Shown: piece after piece, positions 10,845 to 24,654 of the stretch
Numbering within the stretch: the stretch's first letter is position 1
Layout of the letters: each line of letters begins with the position of its first letter
Assembly: GCA_021904315.1 (NCBI GenBank)
Contig: CM038907.1
Coordinates: forward strand, 26,109,223-26,173,222
Length of the DNA stretch: 64,000 nucleotides
Source of the DNA: Sphagnum magellanicum
Lineage: Eukaryota > Streptophyta > Sphagnopsida > Sphagnales > Sphagnaceae
Direction: 5' to 3'
Position numbers and translations under genes: made by a program
The notes under the pieces: model-generated
What the model was told of the DNA's origin: nothing
The model's input: the letters and a program-made list of their open reading frames with translations, nothing else
Database searches by the model: none

Positions 10845-11969
10845 TTTGAAATTGAAACTGGACCCGCCACTTCAATTTTAGAGGATCTAATGAATTAAAT
10901 CACTTTTGACTCTCTCTTAAGGTGTCTAGTCTTACTAGCATCATAAAATTATAATATGTTCAATTTAACCCCATTGCAAAATGTTCTTAGAAAGAGAGTA
11001 TGATCACTCAAATGCACCATCTTAAAGAGGTCCTTTTTTTTTTTGCAAGTTCTGATAAGAAAGTCTATTACCACTCATGATATAACCCATTTGCATCCAG
11101 TGATCCCCAAATTTTCAAACAATCCACCATAGATATGGAGCAACAATTTTCTCACTTGGAGTTGCCAAAAACTTGAGTCTCATTTCCCTTCACCTAAATC
11201 AATTACCCCACAATCTCAAATTCCTAGTTTTTAAGCATTAGAAACTTAAGATCATGATGCCAACTCATATAAGTTTCAAAATCTCCTAGAGTTTTTCATC
11301 ACACACACCATTTCCTACTACTTTATTCACGGTTTTACACATAAGTCTCCTAATCCCTAAACTTCCCTATGCTGTGAAAATGATGAAAACTCCAAGTACA
11401 ACTTTAACCAAGGCATTGCCTATGGGGATTATTCCCCACATCCATCACAAGCCCTATCTACCAATCCAAAAGCAAAAACAATTTCTAGAACTCCAAAATG
11501 TTAAACGCCACACCCAAAGAAAACTTCAAGTTCAAAAACTTAACTTCTTTTACTCAACCAAATAACCACCTTCAAATCAAATTTCACATGTTTAAATCCA
11601 TCTTTCTAACACATTTTTTGCCTTAGAAAAATTTGCGTTGTCGATCATCTTCTACAACACCATATCCATCGTGAAGAATAAACAAACAAAATAGATAAGT
11701 ACAATAGTGCACAACACACAATGCATTAGACCAAATGCCCACATTCCAACATTTAATTCATAGTTTGAATGTCCAAATCTACAATATATAAATAAAAACA
11801 AATAAAACATTTCTATGTTGGAAAAATAAATGTTATCCCTTCTTAACCACCCTTATTGATCATGTTCATTATGATTTAAACCAACAATGACCTGTTACAC
11901 ATTAGAACATTTTTGTTTTCCCTTTTCCAACTTTCTTTTTAAAACACAAGTTGATGTTAGTCTATAAAC
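10845..11969. other. AT-rich non-coding stretch
   Basis: I see no gene, repeat or motif that I can support. Short open frames occur at chance lengths. Confidence 0.5.
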
Positions 11970-12190
11970 AATTAAACCATTGTGGGTGCAAGCTTTGTAA
12001 GGTATTTTTTCAAGGATTTTACTAAGTTGCCTTAATTTGCATCATGAGCAAGTACTAAAATAAAATGCCAACAAACCTATTTAAATCTAGAAACACAAAA
12101 CAATGTAAATTATACTATGAGTTATATTGCGAATTAGGAGAAAAAGGAGGCCACTTATGATATAGAATCATTTGGTGATTTAGTTTTTAA
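11970..12190 (-). repeat. Dispersed repeat, copy 2 (diverged)
   Basis: Diverged counterpart of 10545-10760. It carries the same AGGAGAAAAAGGAGGCCACTTATG block. Any coding frame seen in copy 1 is broken here. Confidence 0.65.
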
Positions 12191-12254
12191 AACTCTTTTA
12201 GAATTCTAATGTAATGGTGGCTAGTCCCAATTTTAGGTCAAAATCAATTTTAGG

Positions 12255-13680
12255 AGTAAAAGTATTTATAATACATAAGGAATAAGTAAATACTATTGTA
12301 AATAAATTTTAGGTTTTTGAAAATATATATTGTTGCTTAACAATGTCATGGTCTTATTTTTTAAGAATGTTGATAAAATGCCTCTATTACAACTATTAAA
12401 TTCAAGTGAAATAAAAAAATGGTATTACAATTCCAATGGAGCTACTACATGTTTCACAATGCCCAAGTTTCAATGTTTATACATAGTGTGCATGAATCAC
12501 ATAAGAAGTGCATGTTTGTCTAAAAATAATAATTTGGATTCCCAATGCCATGATTAGTCATTTCAAAAATAATTTTTAATTCATCTTGGTATGATAAAAA
12601 ATTTAAAGAAGCCTATTGAAAATTGAGATGACATCATTTGCATATATAAAAATCAAACCAAGATCCCTAAGGACGTAAAAATTGCAATCAACACTTATAC
12701 ATTGCAAACCAACCTAGAATAATAATCCATCCTTTTCGACCACATGCCTAGATCTTCTTGGAGGTTATATAGATTGTAAAAAGTTGATAGACTTGATGTT
12801 CTTGCCCAACCTAAGCAAAACCTTTAGTCTAGAGTTTAATGTATTTTGAACAAACAAAGGATTATCACATGGTGTGAACATCCTAGTAGACTTTACATGG
12901 TCAAAAAAACAAATTACAACTGAATTGGTGACAAGTAGATTAAGTGGTAAAACCATACAAGCATAACAAGTGATGCAAAAATGGTGGAATTAATGGGAAT
13001 GGATATTGGGGAACAACAAAATGGTCCTCCATTATAAAAATATCTTGTTTGGAAATTAACAACCAACCATTATTACTAGAGGAATTATCATTGTAAGTGC
13101 TCAATAATAAGGCCAATTAAATCATCATGGACAATTGTATCATCCTTAATAAGGATCATACAAGGTTGGACAATTAAACAATGATAGGGTTTAATATCAA
13201 TGTTGTATTGGAAAAATCTACCTCATCAACTTTCAGCATCAAACCTTTTTTTTATTGCCTTTTGAAAATGTAGGCATAAACATGATAACCAAAATTGCAC
13301 AAACGCATCCAATCATGATTTTTTTGGTTCCATATTTTTTTGAAAAGTTTGGTTTATCACAGGTTTTCTGAGTAGAATATTATGTAAATCATTAACAATA
13401 ATGATGGCCTCATAAAAATCCAATTTATTGTATCTACCATCTTTAACACATTCCATGTAGATTCTACCAAAGTATTGTTTTGCACTAAACCACTACATTT
13501 TGCTTAAGGCTATTAGTAGCAATAAATTAATGTTGTAAACCATGTTAAACATATAATAAAAGTGAAATGATTTGGAAATGAATTTCAAAGAAATTTATTT
13601 TCCATTGCTATTTACACATTTTTTGAAATCCTTATATCTTTGTAGGACTTCAATCTTGGTTTTGACAATTGTAACAAAAT
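12255..13680 (+). repeat. Left arm of a large inverted repeat (about 1.43 kb)
   Basis: This arm is the near-exact reverse complement of 15452-16878; position p pairs with about 29133-p. The differences I saw are scattered single bases, mostly near the inner end. Short open frames at 12330-12557 and 12765-12956 are identical in translation to their mirror copies. No target-site duplication is visible at the outer edges. Confidence 0.9.
12413..12798 (-). pseudogene. Decayed Ty1/copia reverse transcriptase, mirror copy in the left arm
   Basis: Exact mirror of the remnant at 16335-16720, described there. For example, the LYNLQ segment begins at 12772 here. The shared stops and frame breaks show that decay came before the arm was duplicated. 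Confidence 0.6.
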
Positions 13681-15451
13681 AATATTGCACTGTAATTGAC
13701 AACATAGATATATAACAAAGTATTTGGTGCCTCCACAAGGTATGGTTTGCATGGGGCCACTCATATAAAAATGGACCAATGCTAAAAAGGGTAGTGGTGC
13801 AATTTTGTTCCTTTAGGAACTTTTATTGCTGTTATTTGCCAATGAAACATCCAAGTCATGAAATGATAAGGGTTGCAAAACAAATACTTATCAATCTTTT
13901 GATGACATGAGATATAACTAATTGAATCACAATTTGCCCATGTTGGCATGAGCATGTCAATGGTGCTAATTGGTTGGATAATGCAAATGTTGTGTGTGTA
14001 TATGGTTTAAGGCTTTTTTTTTGTGCAAGTGTAAGTCTAGCAAGCGAACTTAGTTGCATTACATGTAATTGAATAAATGTTCCTCAAAATCCTAATCTTT
14101 CAAGTGTCTAACATTAAATGTGTAAGTTTATAATTGTACAAGAACATGTTTCCATGAATGCCCATTAGCTCACTATTTGCCCTTTTCCCACCTAAGTAGT
14201 TGGGATTTTCATGCAAAAAGTTTTGAAACCCACTCACTATTTGAGTGGGTTCCCACTATTTTTTGGGTGCCCCTTCTCTGATTTAGAGACACCACAAAAC
14301 TCACAAATGCTACTTCAAAAACTAATTGCACTAGTGTATAATATATTATGACTTGGTCGAAGTCACGATAATTCTCTTCACTTGAAATTGCGAGGTGTGG
14401 ATATTTTCAACCTGAGTTAAAAAATAGTGAGGTGATTGTAGAAACCCTATCACCCATAATTTGACCAAATTAATCGTAGTTAAATAGTGGGGGGGGAGGG
14501 GGGCAAACATGAAAATTGACTTTAGTCCATTTGATATCATTTAAACCAATAGAAATGTAAGTGTATAACAAATACACTTACACATTGTCTATATCGTGTA
14601 TAATTGTGCAAGGGAAAAATAATTCAAAACATGTAGACATGATATTAAGGTTTTGTGTTTTTTTTTCAACACTCTAATGTAGTAGAGGTGGTGATTTATG
14701 TGAAATAGATGTAGCATCATTTATGATGTTAAGGAATGAAAAAATAGGGTAAATGGTGAAATGTTTTCAAAATTTGTCTGATATGATAAATTAATAGCCC
14801 CAAATTGCAAAATTTGTTAAAATACGCCAAAATTATATTACAAAAAACTCCCAAATTTTGCTATATATTTTTTATTTTTTATTTTCTTGGGTGAAAATAT
14901 GGCCTTATATATACACCCACAAAAAATTTACACAAGCTTGTGCAAGTTTACATGAGAATAATTTACACTTCGTCCATGTAAGTTTAAAAAGAAATGTATA
15001 GTGGGTGTAAGGGAGAATGTAATCGATTGGATTGATTAATGGGCCTATTAGACTTTGTTTTACACATCTATATACACTAATTACATTTACACGTAAACAT
15101 GGTTTCTACCTTCCATGGTTTGGTTTCTTACCAATCCATAAAGTTGCATCTCCATCTCTTGTAAACAAGTAAAAAAAAATCCTTTTGCAATTGTCATTCT
15201 TCAACAAATTTCCTACAACATCTTGAAATTTTAACTTTGTTAATTTCTCAAAGTCATGATTATGGACTTTGTGAAGAATTACTTAATAGTTTTTCAATAT
15301 TGTCTTTGGATACAATATATATGTTAATGGTTTAGAAAAAAATTAAATTCATGAATACAATTCTATATTAGCTCCTTCCCTATACTATAATTTAGTCTTA
15401 GATGACTTTTATTGGCTTTGCCCTCCAAGGTAAAGACATTGTGATCCCTAC
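13681..15451. other. Spacer between the inverted-repeat arms
   Basis: 1,771 bp, AT-rich, without a supported gene. It includes a 10-bp perfect hairpin at 14227-14251 (AACCCACTCA / TGAGTGGGTT) and a G-rich run at 14489-14503. Confidence 0.6.
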
Positions 15452-16878
15452 ATTTTGTTACAATTGTCAAAACCAAGATTGAAGTCCTACAAAGATATAA
15501 GGATTTCAAAAACATGTGTAAATAGCAATGGAAAATAAATTTCTTTGAAATTCATTTCCAAATCATTTCAATTTTATTATATGTTCAACATGGTTTACAA
15601 CATTGGTTTATTGCTACTAATAGCCTTAAGCAAAATGTAGTGGTTTAGTGCAAAACAATACTTTGGTAGAATCTACATGGAATGTGTTAAAGATGGTAGA
15701 TACAATAAATTGGATTTTTATGAGGCCATCATTATTGTTAATGATTTACATAATATTCTACTCAGAAAACCTGTGATAAACCAAACTTTTCAAAAAAATA
15801 TGGAACCAAAAAAATCATGATTGGATGCGTTTGTGCAATTTTGGTTATCATGTTTATGCCTACATTTTCAAAAGGCAATAAAAAAAAGGTTTGATGCTGA
15901 AAGTTGATGAGGTAGATTTTTCCAATACAACATTGATATTAAACCCTATCATTGTTTAATTGTCCAACCTTGTATGATCCTTATTAAGGATGATACAATT
16001 GTCCATGATGATTTAATTGGCCTTATTATTGAGCACTTACAATGATAATTCCTCTAGTAATAATGGTTGGTTGTTAATTTCCAAACAAGATATTTTTATA
16101 ATGGAGGACCATTTTGTTGTTCCCCAATATCCATTCCCATTAATTCCACCATTTTTGCATCACTTGTTATGCTTGTATGGTTTTACCACTTAATCTACTT
16201 GTCACCAATTCAGTTGTAATTTGTTTTTTTGACCATGTAAAGTCTACTAGGATGTTCACACCATGTGATAATCCTTTGTTTGTTCAAAATACATTAAACT
16301 CTAGACTAAAGGTTTTGCTTAGGTTGGGCAAGAACATCAAGTCTATCAACTTTTTACAATCTATATAACCTCCAAGAAGATCTAGGCATGTGGTCGAAAA
16401 GGATGGATTATTATTCTAGGTTGGTTTGCAATGTATAAGTGTTGATTGCAATTTTTACGTCCTTAGGGATCTTGGTTTGATTTTTATATATGCAAATGAT
16501 GTCATCTCAATTTTCAATAGGCTTCTTTAAATTTTTTATCATACCAAGATGAATTAAAAATTATTTTTGAAATGACTAATCATGGCATTGGGAATCCAAA
16601 TTATTATTTTTAGACAAACATGCACTTCTTATGTGATTCATGCACACTATGTATAAACATTGAAACTTGGGCATTGTGAAACATGTAGTAGCTCCATTGG
16701 AATTGTAATACCATTTTTTTATTTCACTTGAATTTAATAGTTGTAATAGAGGCATTTTATCAACATTCTTAAAAAATAAGACCATGACATTGTTAAGCAA
16801 CAATATATATTTTCAAAAACCTAAAATTTATTTACAATAGTATTTACTTATTCCTTATGTATTATAAATACTTTTACT
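15452..16878 (-). repeat. Right arm of the large inverted repeat (about 1.43 kb)
   Basis: Reverse complement of 12255-13680. The inner boundary is sharp at ATTTTGTTACAATTG (15452) and the outer one at CTTTTACT (16878), where the flanks become unrelated. Transcription through both arms would give a long hairpin RNA. Whether that occurs cannot be seen here. Confidence 0.9.
16335..16720 (+). pseudogene. Decayed Ty1/copia reverse transcriptase in the right arm
   Basis: Across frame shifts, the order of motifs fits copia RT. LYNLQEDLGMWSKRMDYYSRL from 16361 resembles the LYGLKQ...W..R segment. VDCNFYV and LIFIYANDVI (16474-16506) match the YVDD active-site block, with YAND in place of YVDD. FEMTNHGIGNPNYYF (16566-16610) matches the FEMTDLG...YFLG block. 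Stops fall between and within the blocks, and one catalytic Asp is changed, so this is a dead fragment. No LTR was identified around it. Confidence 0.65.
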
Positions 16879-19013
16879 TTTTTATAGTGTTGTACATGAG
16901 CTTCCATTTTTCTAGAGTTATATGTTGTCAACAAGGTTGGTGAAACAAGATTACCAAATACACTACTAGTTACACATTTACTTTCTTGAAGGCTTTGGAA
17001 CTATTATAATAAACATTAACTTACCATAGCTAGCACAAAGGCAAGATGTACAATTATTATTAACATTGCCCAAAAACAATTATGTGAATTAAACAATTCT
17101 TACAACATGGTTGGCAAGTCTATCAATTGTGGTAGATAGTCCTTAAATGCAACAATCAAATTTCTTTGTCTCTTAATCAATGATCACAAGGTTCATGCAT
17201 GCACAAAGCATAACAAACCTCAATACCATTACATACAAGAAATATTTAGTAATAAAAAGAAGGGTCAAATTATACTACAACAACACCAATGAAAGTGTCT
17301 TTGATCTAACTTTGCAATATCATTTACTAAATCTAAGCATATATATTATGCTAAATGTTACCACTAATTGACTTCTATAATTAAAATTGCACTTTCGAAC
17401 CATTTTCATTTGATCCTTCACAATTTTCCCTTTTCAAAATTACTCACCTTGTATAAGAAGTAAAATCTTAGCACCCATAATAGTTCTTTAGAATATAATG
17501 CACCTTTAACATAACATTCTATATAAGTGGGAATGTTGAGGATGAATGAATACTTTACTAAATAATTTGTATTATTTCAATTTGATATATTGATAGCATA
17601 TTTAAGATATGTAAAAATACACAACTATTCACAAGATGTAAATGTTTTCAAGAAATCAATTATCTCACCTTTCATTTTCTCATTTTCACTAGCATATGCC
17701 CATTAGATATAACATTTTAAGATTCTAAAACCTTTTTCTAGCTTTCACGTCCTTACACTAAAAGGATATAATAAGACATGATTGAGTATACTTGTGATAT
17801 GCATGGAGTTAATTAGTAAGGAACATCAACATGCCCCCAATGGAGACTTTCGTACATGAAATTGGTAGGTCTATATCTTTTGGACTTTTTTTATTAGTTC
17901 AAATGTGATATTCAACTCAAAAAATTTGAATATTCTCCCAAGGTTATTTACATCATGTCAATTAAGTCTATTAATCATATTGATTTGGATGCACATTGCT
18001 AAAACACTTTCTCACTATGTTTATATAATAGGCTCAATGTAAGGTTTATGTAATATCATTGTCGAATGATGTTGACTATTGCACTCATGTTGTAAGTATT
18101 AAAATTCACTTCCTAATTAAGTTTTAAAATAAAATTTACAATTCTACTATGAAACCACAAATCTACTTAAAATTTTGTTACAAATTCTTATAAGTAATCC
18201 TCACAGGTGCCATTAATGCACTTATTATTACAATACAAAATTTGTAAGTATCTTGATGAATGCAAGGTATGACCAATGGTTCAATTTTGGAGTCATGTTG
18301 GCAATTTTTGTAAGGTACTTTGTGTTTAAATGCTTGTGGTGAATAATTTAATCTTAAATACATTAAATGATGACTCATTCTAGACTAACAACTTGATCAT
18401 GAAAACATTTGCACAATTGTTTTTTTAAAAAAATGCATTGACTATCAATAGTGGACTTTTGAAATTAAAAAATGAATTGATTAGTTGACTGGATTATTAA
18501 AAAATTCAAGAATTCATATTGAATTCCATTCCAAATTGTTTATAGTGATTATGCATGGGTTGAAAAATGAAATCATAAAGTTAAATGTGAATTAATTTTT
18601 TTGTGAAACATTAATCAAATGGTAGTTATGAACTTTTGAAGGGTCTAAATTGGACCTTATTTTCAAAAGTCTTTTTGAAACGATTTTTTTTTTCGTTTGT
18701 CAAAAAATTTATGTCCAATAAGTACATAATTGAAATATTTAAATGGGTTTTTATTCTTATGGACTTTATGGGTTCTCCTTTAGGATTTTCAAAATGATTT
18801 TACCATATTGATCAACAATTTTTTTCAATATGGGATTTGACTTACTTTCAAGAGGTTTCATGAGTGATTGAAACTTTAATAGTCAAATATCACACTAATG
18901 AAATCTTAAAATTTGAAACCATATCCATATGGATCATTTATAAGAACTTGCTTGTGACTCTTGTGAATGGTGTATCTATTTTAAATGAACCACTAAATAA
19001 TGCGTACACCCAT
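16879..19013. other. AT-rich non-coding stretch
   Basis: I see no supported gene or repeat. Only chance-length open frames occur. Confidence 0.5.
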
Positions 19014-19490
19014 CTATATCATAACAAAATGAAGCTTTATAATCCTTCCAAGTGCATGTGTCACTGTACTAGAGGTTGTCATGTAGGTTTCATGGCCAAC
19101 CACTAAATGCATTATACCAAGTTCTTTAACAATGATGGCTACTATAACTAACATAGACGCCCCTATATCCACGAAACCTTCAATCAATGCTTGATTGATT
19201 TCCATTACCAAATGTAATGTCTTACCATGATGTGCAATGTTGATGCTAACTCTCCTTATTGCAAGAGTTGCATGAACCACGATTATTTAGTTCCTTTGGC
19301 CCTTAATATCTGTTTTTCTTCTAGCCAATTTAACTAATCCTTCCAAATATTCAAGTTCCCTTAGAACGATGAGGATGGTTTCCATAATAGTTAAGAAAAA
19401 TTTTCCCTTGATGAAATGAAACAAAATTATAGATTTTATAGTTGCCTTTGCACCCATGTTTGCCTCCATGTGTTCTTCTTCAACGATCAT
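19014..19490 (-). pseudogene. Gypsy-like gag-pol remnant with a retropepsin-like segment
   Basis: On the minus strand, LVMEINQALIEGFVDIGASM is followed by VKELGI and VTHALGRI. This is the layout of a plant LTR-retrotransposon aspartic protease: an active-site D-[ST]-G-A-S, here DIGAS with the Thr changed, then a downstream hydrophobic-Gly strand. The upstream frame (19490-19287, ELEYLEGLVKLARRKTD) is charged and linker-like. The two frames are separated by a stop. No LTR was found nearby, so this is an isolated decayed piece. Confidence 0.6.
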
Positions 19491-21624
19491 TTCTTCTTGT
19501 TCTTATGTTGGCAGTTACAAGTAATCTCCTTTTTGGAATTCTAACCCCATAAAACACATGCCAATCCTCCCCACATATGCGATTTAATTTTGAAAGAGTT
19601 ACCTCTAATAGGTAGGTAACTAAATAGGTATGCAAATATTTAGCTAAATAAGCTTGATAAGTAACTATATATTTCATTTAACTATATATACACCATTTTT
19701 TATGTTTAATTTTTTTTCCATGACTATAGTAATGGAAATGGCATATGGAATGGCACAAATGACTAATGGCATAAGTAACAAGTTTGATTTTATTACATGA
19801 CCATGTAATCACTAAGGCATATATGACTTAATATATGTTTAATTTTGTAATAATAAAAACCAACTTATGGTATAATGAAAAAATATATAAATTTTCTAAT
19901 GACATACTTAAATATACAATGATTTTTATATCCTAACTTAGTGCATATCTATTTCATTAAATATTTTATTTTGAACAAATGTTGACAAATACAAGGTTTG
20001 ATGGGTTTGAACCATCAATTTTAGTTTTGATTTTGGGTAGTATAAATTGAACCAAACTTGGGTTTGATTTTTTTTGGAACCAACAACTTTTTTAAATGAA
20101 AATTGAAATTGGGTTCTTGATTCCATTTACATGTGGAATTAAAACCAAAATTGTGATTTTTGAAAAATAAAATAAAATTAGAGGTTAGTTGAAAGTTAAC
20201 CAATAATTAACTATCAACTATAATCCAAGGTACCCAAACTACCCAAATTAGAACTAGGTCTAATTTTCAAAATTAATATCAAAGTTTTGGATCTTTTTTC
20301 TAATAATTAGACTTGGAATTGGATTCCCAATTGCATTTATGTATGGAACCAAAACTAAAATTGTTCTAAATTATTATTTTAAATTGAATCAAAGGTTCTT
20401 CATAAAAGTAAAAACCTCCCAACATTCATTTGAGCACCAAATTGACAAGTCAATTTCAAATGTATGTGCTATCTATTTTTATTATACTAAAATTCCTTAA
20501 ACTTTGCATTCATCTTATTGTAAAGTAAACATAATGTAGAATGGTTTCATAATGAAACTTAAGTAAAATTGGAATAGATTTTCTTGTGTTTATGTCAAAT
20601 ATTGTCTCATTTTAAATTTTGATTTTGAATGGCCATTTTTATTGGTATTGTCCTCATCCATAATTGGTTTCCCAAATCATAATATATATAATTCTCCATT
20701 ATTTTCATTGGGTCTACATATGATTTATAATAGTAAACGACCAAACATTGTGTCAATTTTCAACATTCAATCTTAATTTGACTATTAAAAAATTTAATGT
20801 AACAAAGACAAAAAGCTTGAACCAATTAATTTAAAATAAATAAATATTGGACTAATGTTAGTTGTGTTTTAAAAATCATGTGACATACAATTAACACTTT
20901 GCCATGGTCATATTCCCTCCTACTTTCTTCCTCCCAACATTACAAGGAAGTCCACTACAAACAATCTCTAGATTCTTCCCATGTAGCTTTACATTAGCAA
21001 TGCCAAAACTAAAATTCCAATATGATAAGATGCAAAACTAGCATGAAGACAAATTGTCTTTCCAACATCAATTTAGTTGCGATAGTAATATTGTTTATGT
21101 AATTCATGGATAAGACTACATCAACACCCAACCATAAGCAAATAGCCTCCTAATCACAAGATTGGGATATGGAACCTAATTCCCTACAAGAAGGCCCATG
21201 TTGTAAATTCATTGTAATTTGGTGTACCATCACAACATTGGCCAATTGTTGATATGGATTCACACATGCCCACAATAAAATGGTCATGTTGTTTTTATTT
21301 GTTTACAAGAGTCAAGGAAAATTATCATCCCACTTCTCCAAGTAAATTGTAATGTGACACAAATTGTGTCATAACTAAATAAGATTACATTGTAATATTT
21401 TCAACTTGATTGCACCACAAACAAGCAACCTTATTGCTACAAGTTTTTGCCCACATAATTACACACAAACTATCCTATCAAGCTATAATTTATCCAACAT
21501 CTAAGGTGAGTTTCTCTTTTCAACGGTTTTTAGTTGACTACTTTGTATAGAACTTTCATTCTTCATGTCTATCAGTTTGTTGCACATTTGGAGCATTTTT
21601 ATGGTTCTTCCTTATGCACATGAT
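19491..21624. other. AT-rich non-coding stretch
   Basis: I see no supported gene. A similar phrase recurs at 20040-20160 and 20290-20380 (TTGGATTCC/TTGATTCC, ACATGTGGAA/GTATGGAA, CCAAAACTAAAATTG), suggesting an old local duplication. Confidence 0.4.
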
Positions 21625-23893
21625 TCATAGTGGACTCAATTGGAAATCAAGGGTTTGTGAAAATCTTGTTTTCTCTTGTTGCAAAGTTGACAATTCAACA
21701 CCTTTGGTCCCAACAAGGTTTGGCAATCTTGTATTTTTCACTATTTCATCACAATCCACCCCTTTAGTCGTCACTCCAGAAACACCAAATAGAGTTGTCA
21801 AAGTTTCACGATGGATTTTCTCATTGAAACAAAATGCAGACAAATGGCCCTCTCCCACCACAGGATGAAGTTGAACTAGCTCTGGAATCTATTGCCCACA
21901 AAGAAAAACATTTCAAATAAGGAACTTTCTTCCTCTTCCAACCATTCCACTATAAATCCATATCCTACCTCATTTTTCCATTTGATTGTGCATCCATAAT
22001 CATCTATTTCCAATCACCTTAAATGTGTCTCATCCATGTCAACTTACAAATGCTTGATTACTTCCCACCACCGGTTAACTATTTCATTTCTCTTTTAAAA
22101 TATACATTTAGTAAGCAAAAGAAACAAAATCAACAAAAGCCATATTTGATGTCATGATTGAGTGGTTTCTATGTTGGAAAAAAGAAGTGAAGAAATAATT
22201 GCTCACCAACTTTTTGATACATTCTTGGAGACCAAGAGGAACAAGCACATCCTCATCACCATTCCAAATATGCAACAAGCCATGATACACTTTTGGCACA
22301 TCGGTGATCTCAAAGCCCCAATTATGAGACATAAGATAAAGATCATCACCAAAACCAAAGTATTTTTGCTTTGCAGATTCAATGTTGTCCCTGCATGACA
22401 ATATACAATTGTCAATTTTAATTAACATCGTATTGCACCTTATCATAAGATGGTGTTTAAATCTTCTATTAGTTAGTTGGTTGATTATCTTGTGAACAAC
22501 CCAAGCTTGAGTGGAGTAATCTAATTATCTCGCACCTCTAGATCATGTGGATAGCCTTTACAAATGATTTGTACTTTAGGAAGACCCTTCTACAAATTTT
22601 TCCTTTGAGAAAATGATGTAATGTAATACCTTACTAAACTGTCCAATGCTATAGGATTCTGTAAGTGGCGAATGTCTGATGGCGAGAGTTTGCAATATGA
22701 TGCTTCCACATGTTTCAGTCCAATTGTGGGAAGAAACACATATCGTGCATAAAAACGTAGAACCCATTGCGGCAACCTTCTGACAATGGATAGGTCCCTC
22801 CTTGAATATTTGTTAAGAGTTGATCCAAACACAATGCTTCTATCAGCTTCAGATATGCCCTAACCCATACATGTGACCAAAGAACTCGAGCAATTAGTTT
22901 GCATGGTTGCAGTGAGAGAAGACACCAATTCTTACACACCTTCATCTGTGTAGCACATGATGTTGTCCAGAGCATGAACTATAAATTTTGAAATCTGGTG
23001 ATTGATTGAAATTGAGCACCAAAACTGTGAGTTAAAATTGAATTACCTTCCACCAATAATTGCCAACAGGCGCCCACATTGCAATTCCTGCAATGCGATC
23101 AGGGATATAATATGCAGCTCCCCAACAATATGCACCCCCACAAGAGTATCCTAGTAGCCATATTTTTTCTCCTAGCTCCAAAAGATCAGCTAGTTCATTG
23201 ATGTCTTTTGCAAATGTTGCATATGTTTGTTGTGGGTGTTTATCGCTTTCACCATAACCAGGTCGGTCTATTGCCACCAACCTGACATTCAACTCCTTCA
23301 ACAACTCCTCCGACACCCCTACATACATACAATACAACGCTCTCCCATTATTCAATCCTCAAGAAATCTTGTCCAATTTGGATGAATTTGAATACAAAAG
23401 GAAGCTGAAACAAATTGTGTCAACAAAAGCCAAAATCTGAAAAAAGGATCACTTCCAAATTCCTTTCGCATTAAAGTAGATGCAAATTGAGGTGGTTGTA
23501 ATGTGTCAATGGATTCAATGAGAACTTTCAAAACCAAAGTCTCAATCTCCCCCCCTTCCTCTCCCCAGTAGCCTAATTTTCAAACCACCAATTCACTAAG
23601 GAGAGCAATTCATTGTCAATGTGTTATTTGTCATTGTGTTGTCAATGAACAACACATTGACAACAACCCCTCTGACTCGCCCCCCACTCCCCTCTCTTGA
23701 AAATTGGCTTGATGAAGGAGAGGGATGTGAATTAAACAGATCCAATACCAGGCATGGAAGCCAGACGGGACGAGGCAATTCCATGTATTACCAGCAAGCT
23801 TCTCCGTCCGACCTCAGGCCAAGTCACTCCTTGCTCCCTATAAGCCACCCGTCTGCCATCTTGCAGCTTCACAAATTTCACCTCCTGCTCCAT
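21625..23893 (-). CDS. Plant alpha/beta hydrolase-fold protein, 5 exons
   Basis: Exons in coding order: 23893-23749, 23318-23047, 22859-22630, 22390-22207, 21888-21625, giving 1,095 nt and 364 aa. Introns (430, 187, 239 and 318 bp) are GT-AG. The ATG at 23893 is the first in frame; the open frame extends 12 codons upstream without one. LLVIHGIASSR (His37-Gly38) is the oxyanion-hole region. AIDRPGYGESD is typical of plant members. The nucleophile elbow is GYSCGG with Ser107. Exon 4 has WNGDEDVLVP with the acid at Asp263, and exon 5 has VGEGH with His292. The triad is therefore complete. The family includes esterases and lipases; the substrate is unknown. The C-terminus runs about 50 residues beyond the LFG where I would expect relatives to stop. 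No neighbour suggests a pathway. Confidence 0.88.
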
Positions 23894-24078
23894 GAGCTCA
23901 ATAGCTTGTCTTGAGTGGCCACCCAGCAACTACTCACAATTCCCAACCCTTTAAACACAAAAAAAATTGCATCAAATGTCTCTGAAGAGACTCCTCCCTC
24001 TAACACAAAACACACACTTGTAGTGGAAGAGGAATGCATCAAACAATCACCCAAAACACATTGTAACTCTTCTGTATG

Positions 24079-24087
24079 TTTTATATA
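24079..24087 (-). promoter_or_regulatory. TATA box of the alpha/beta hydrolase gene
   Basis: The minus strand reads TATATAAAA about 190 bp upstream of the proposed ATG, a plausible distance for a plant promoter with a leader of roughly 150 bases. The transcription start itself is not visible. Confidence 0.5.
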
Positions 24088-24654
24088 CAAAAAGTTTGGG
24101 TTCATATCCAGTAGAGGCAGAAGAAATGCATTTTTCTAGCCAATGGTCAAACTGGAATGGAGTATTATGAAAGAATGGTGTGTGTTCACAGGCCCCACAG
24201 CAAAGAAGAAAGAAAGAAACTAGATGAAGAAAAGATTGATGAAAACCCTGGCAAAAGTCCATAATACGAAACACCCAACAAAAGGGCAAAAAGAAAGGAA
24301 CAAATAAAGCGGACCCAAGTCTTGTTAGAAGATTTCTTTTTAAAAAACCCACCCACACCTGGAGTTCACTACTACTGGTAGACTACAATCTACATACCAC
24401 AAAGGAGGAAAATTGAATTGGGACTTAAGGGGATAATTGAAAGGACAATTGAAATGGAGTACCCAAGGAGTTGCATGTTCATGGGCACATAACGTAATTG
24501 GGGGGTGCAAAAGAAAAAGTCAATTTTTTTTATTAAAATTTTTAATTTTAATTTTAAAAGAAAAGAAAAGAAAAAAGGCAAAAGGTGGAGTGGACTACCT
24601 ACTAATGTTCACACATTAAGTGCAAAAGAAAAAGTGGGAAAATAAAAAAAAAGA

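Noticed and set aside
12330-12956. 75- and 63-codon frames identical in both inverted-repeat arms
   Set aside because: Identity reflects the DNA duplication. The frames overlap decayed copia sequence and are not genes.
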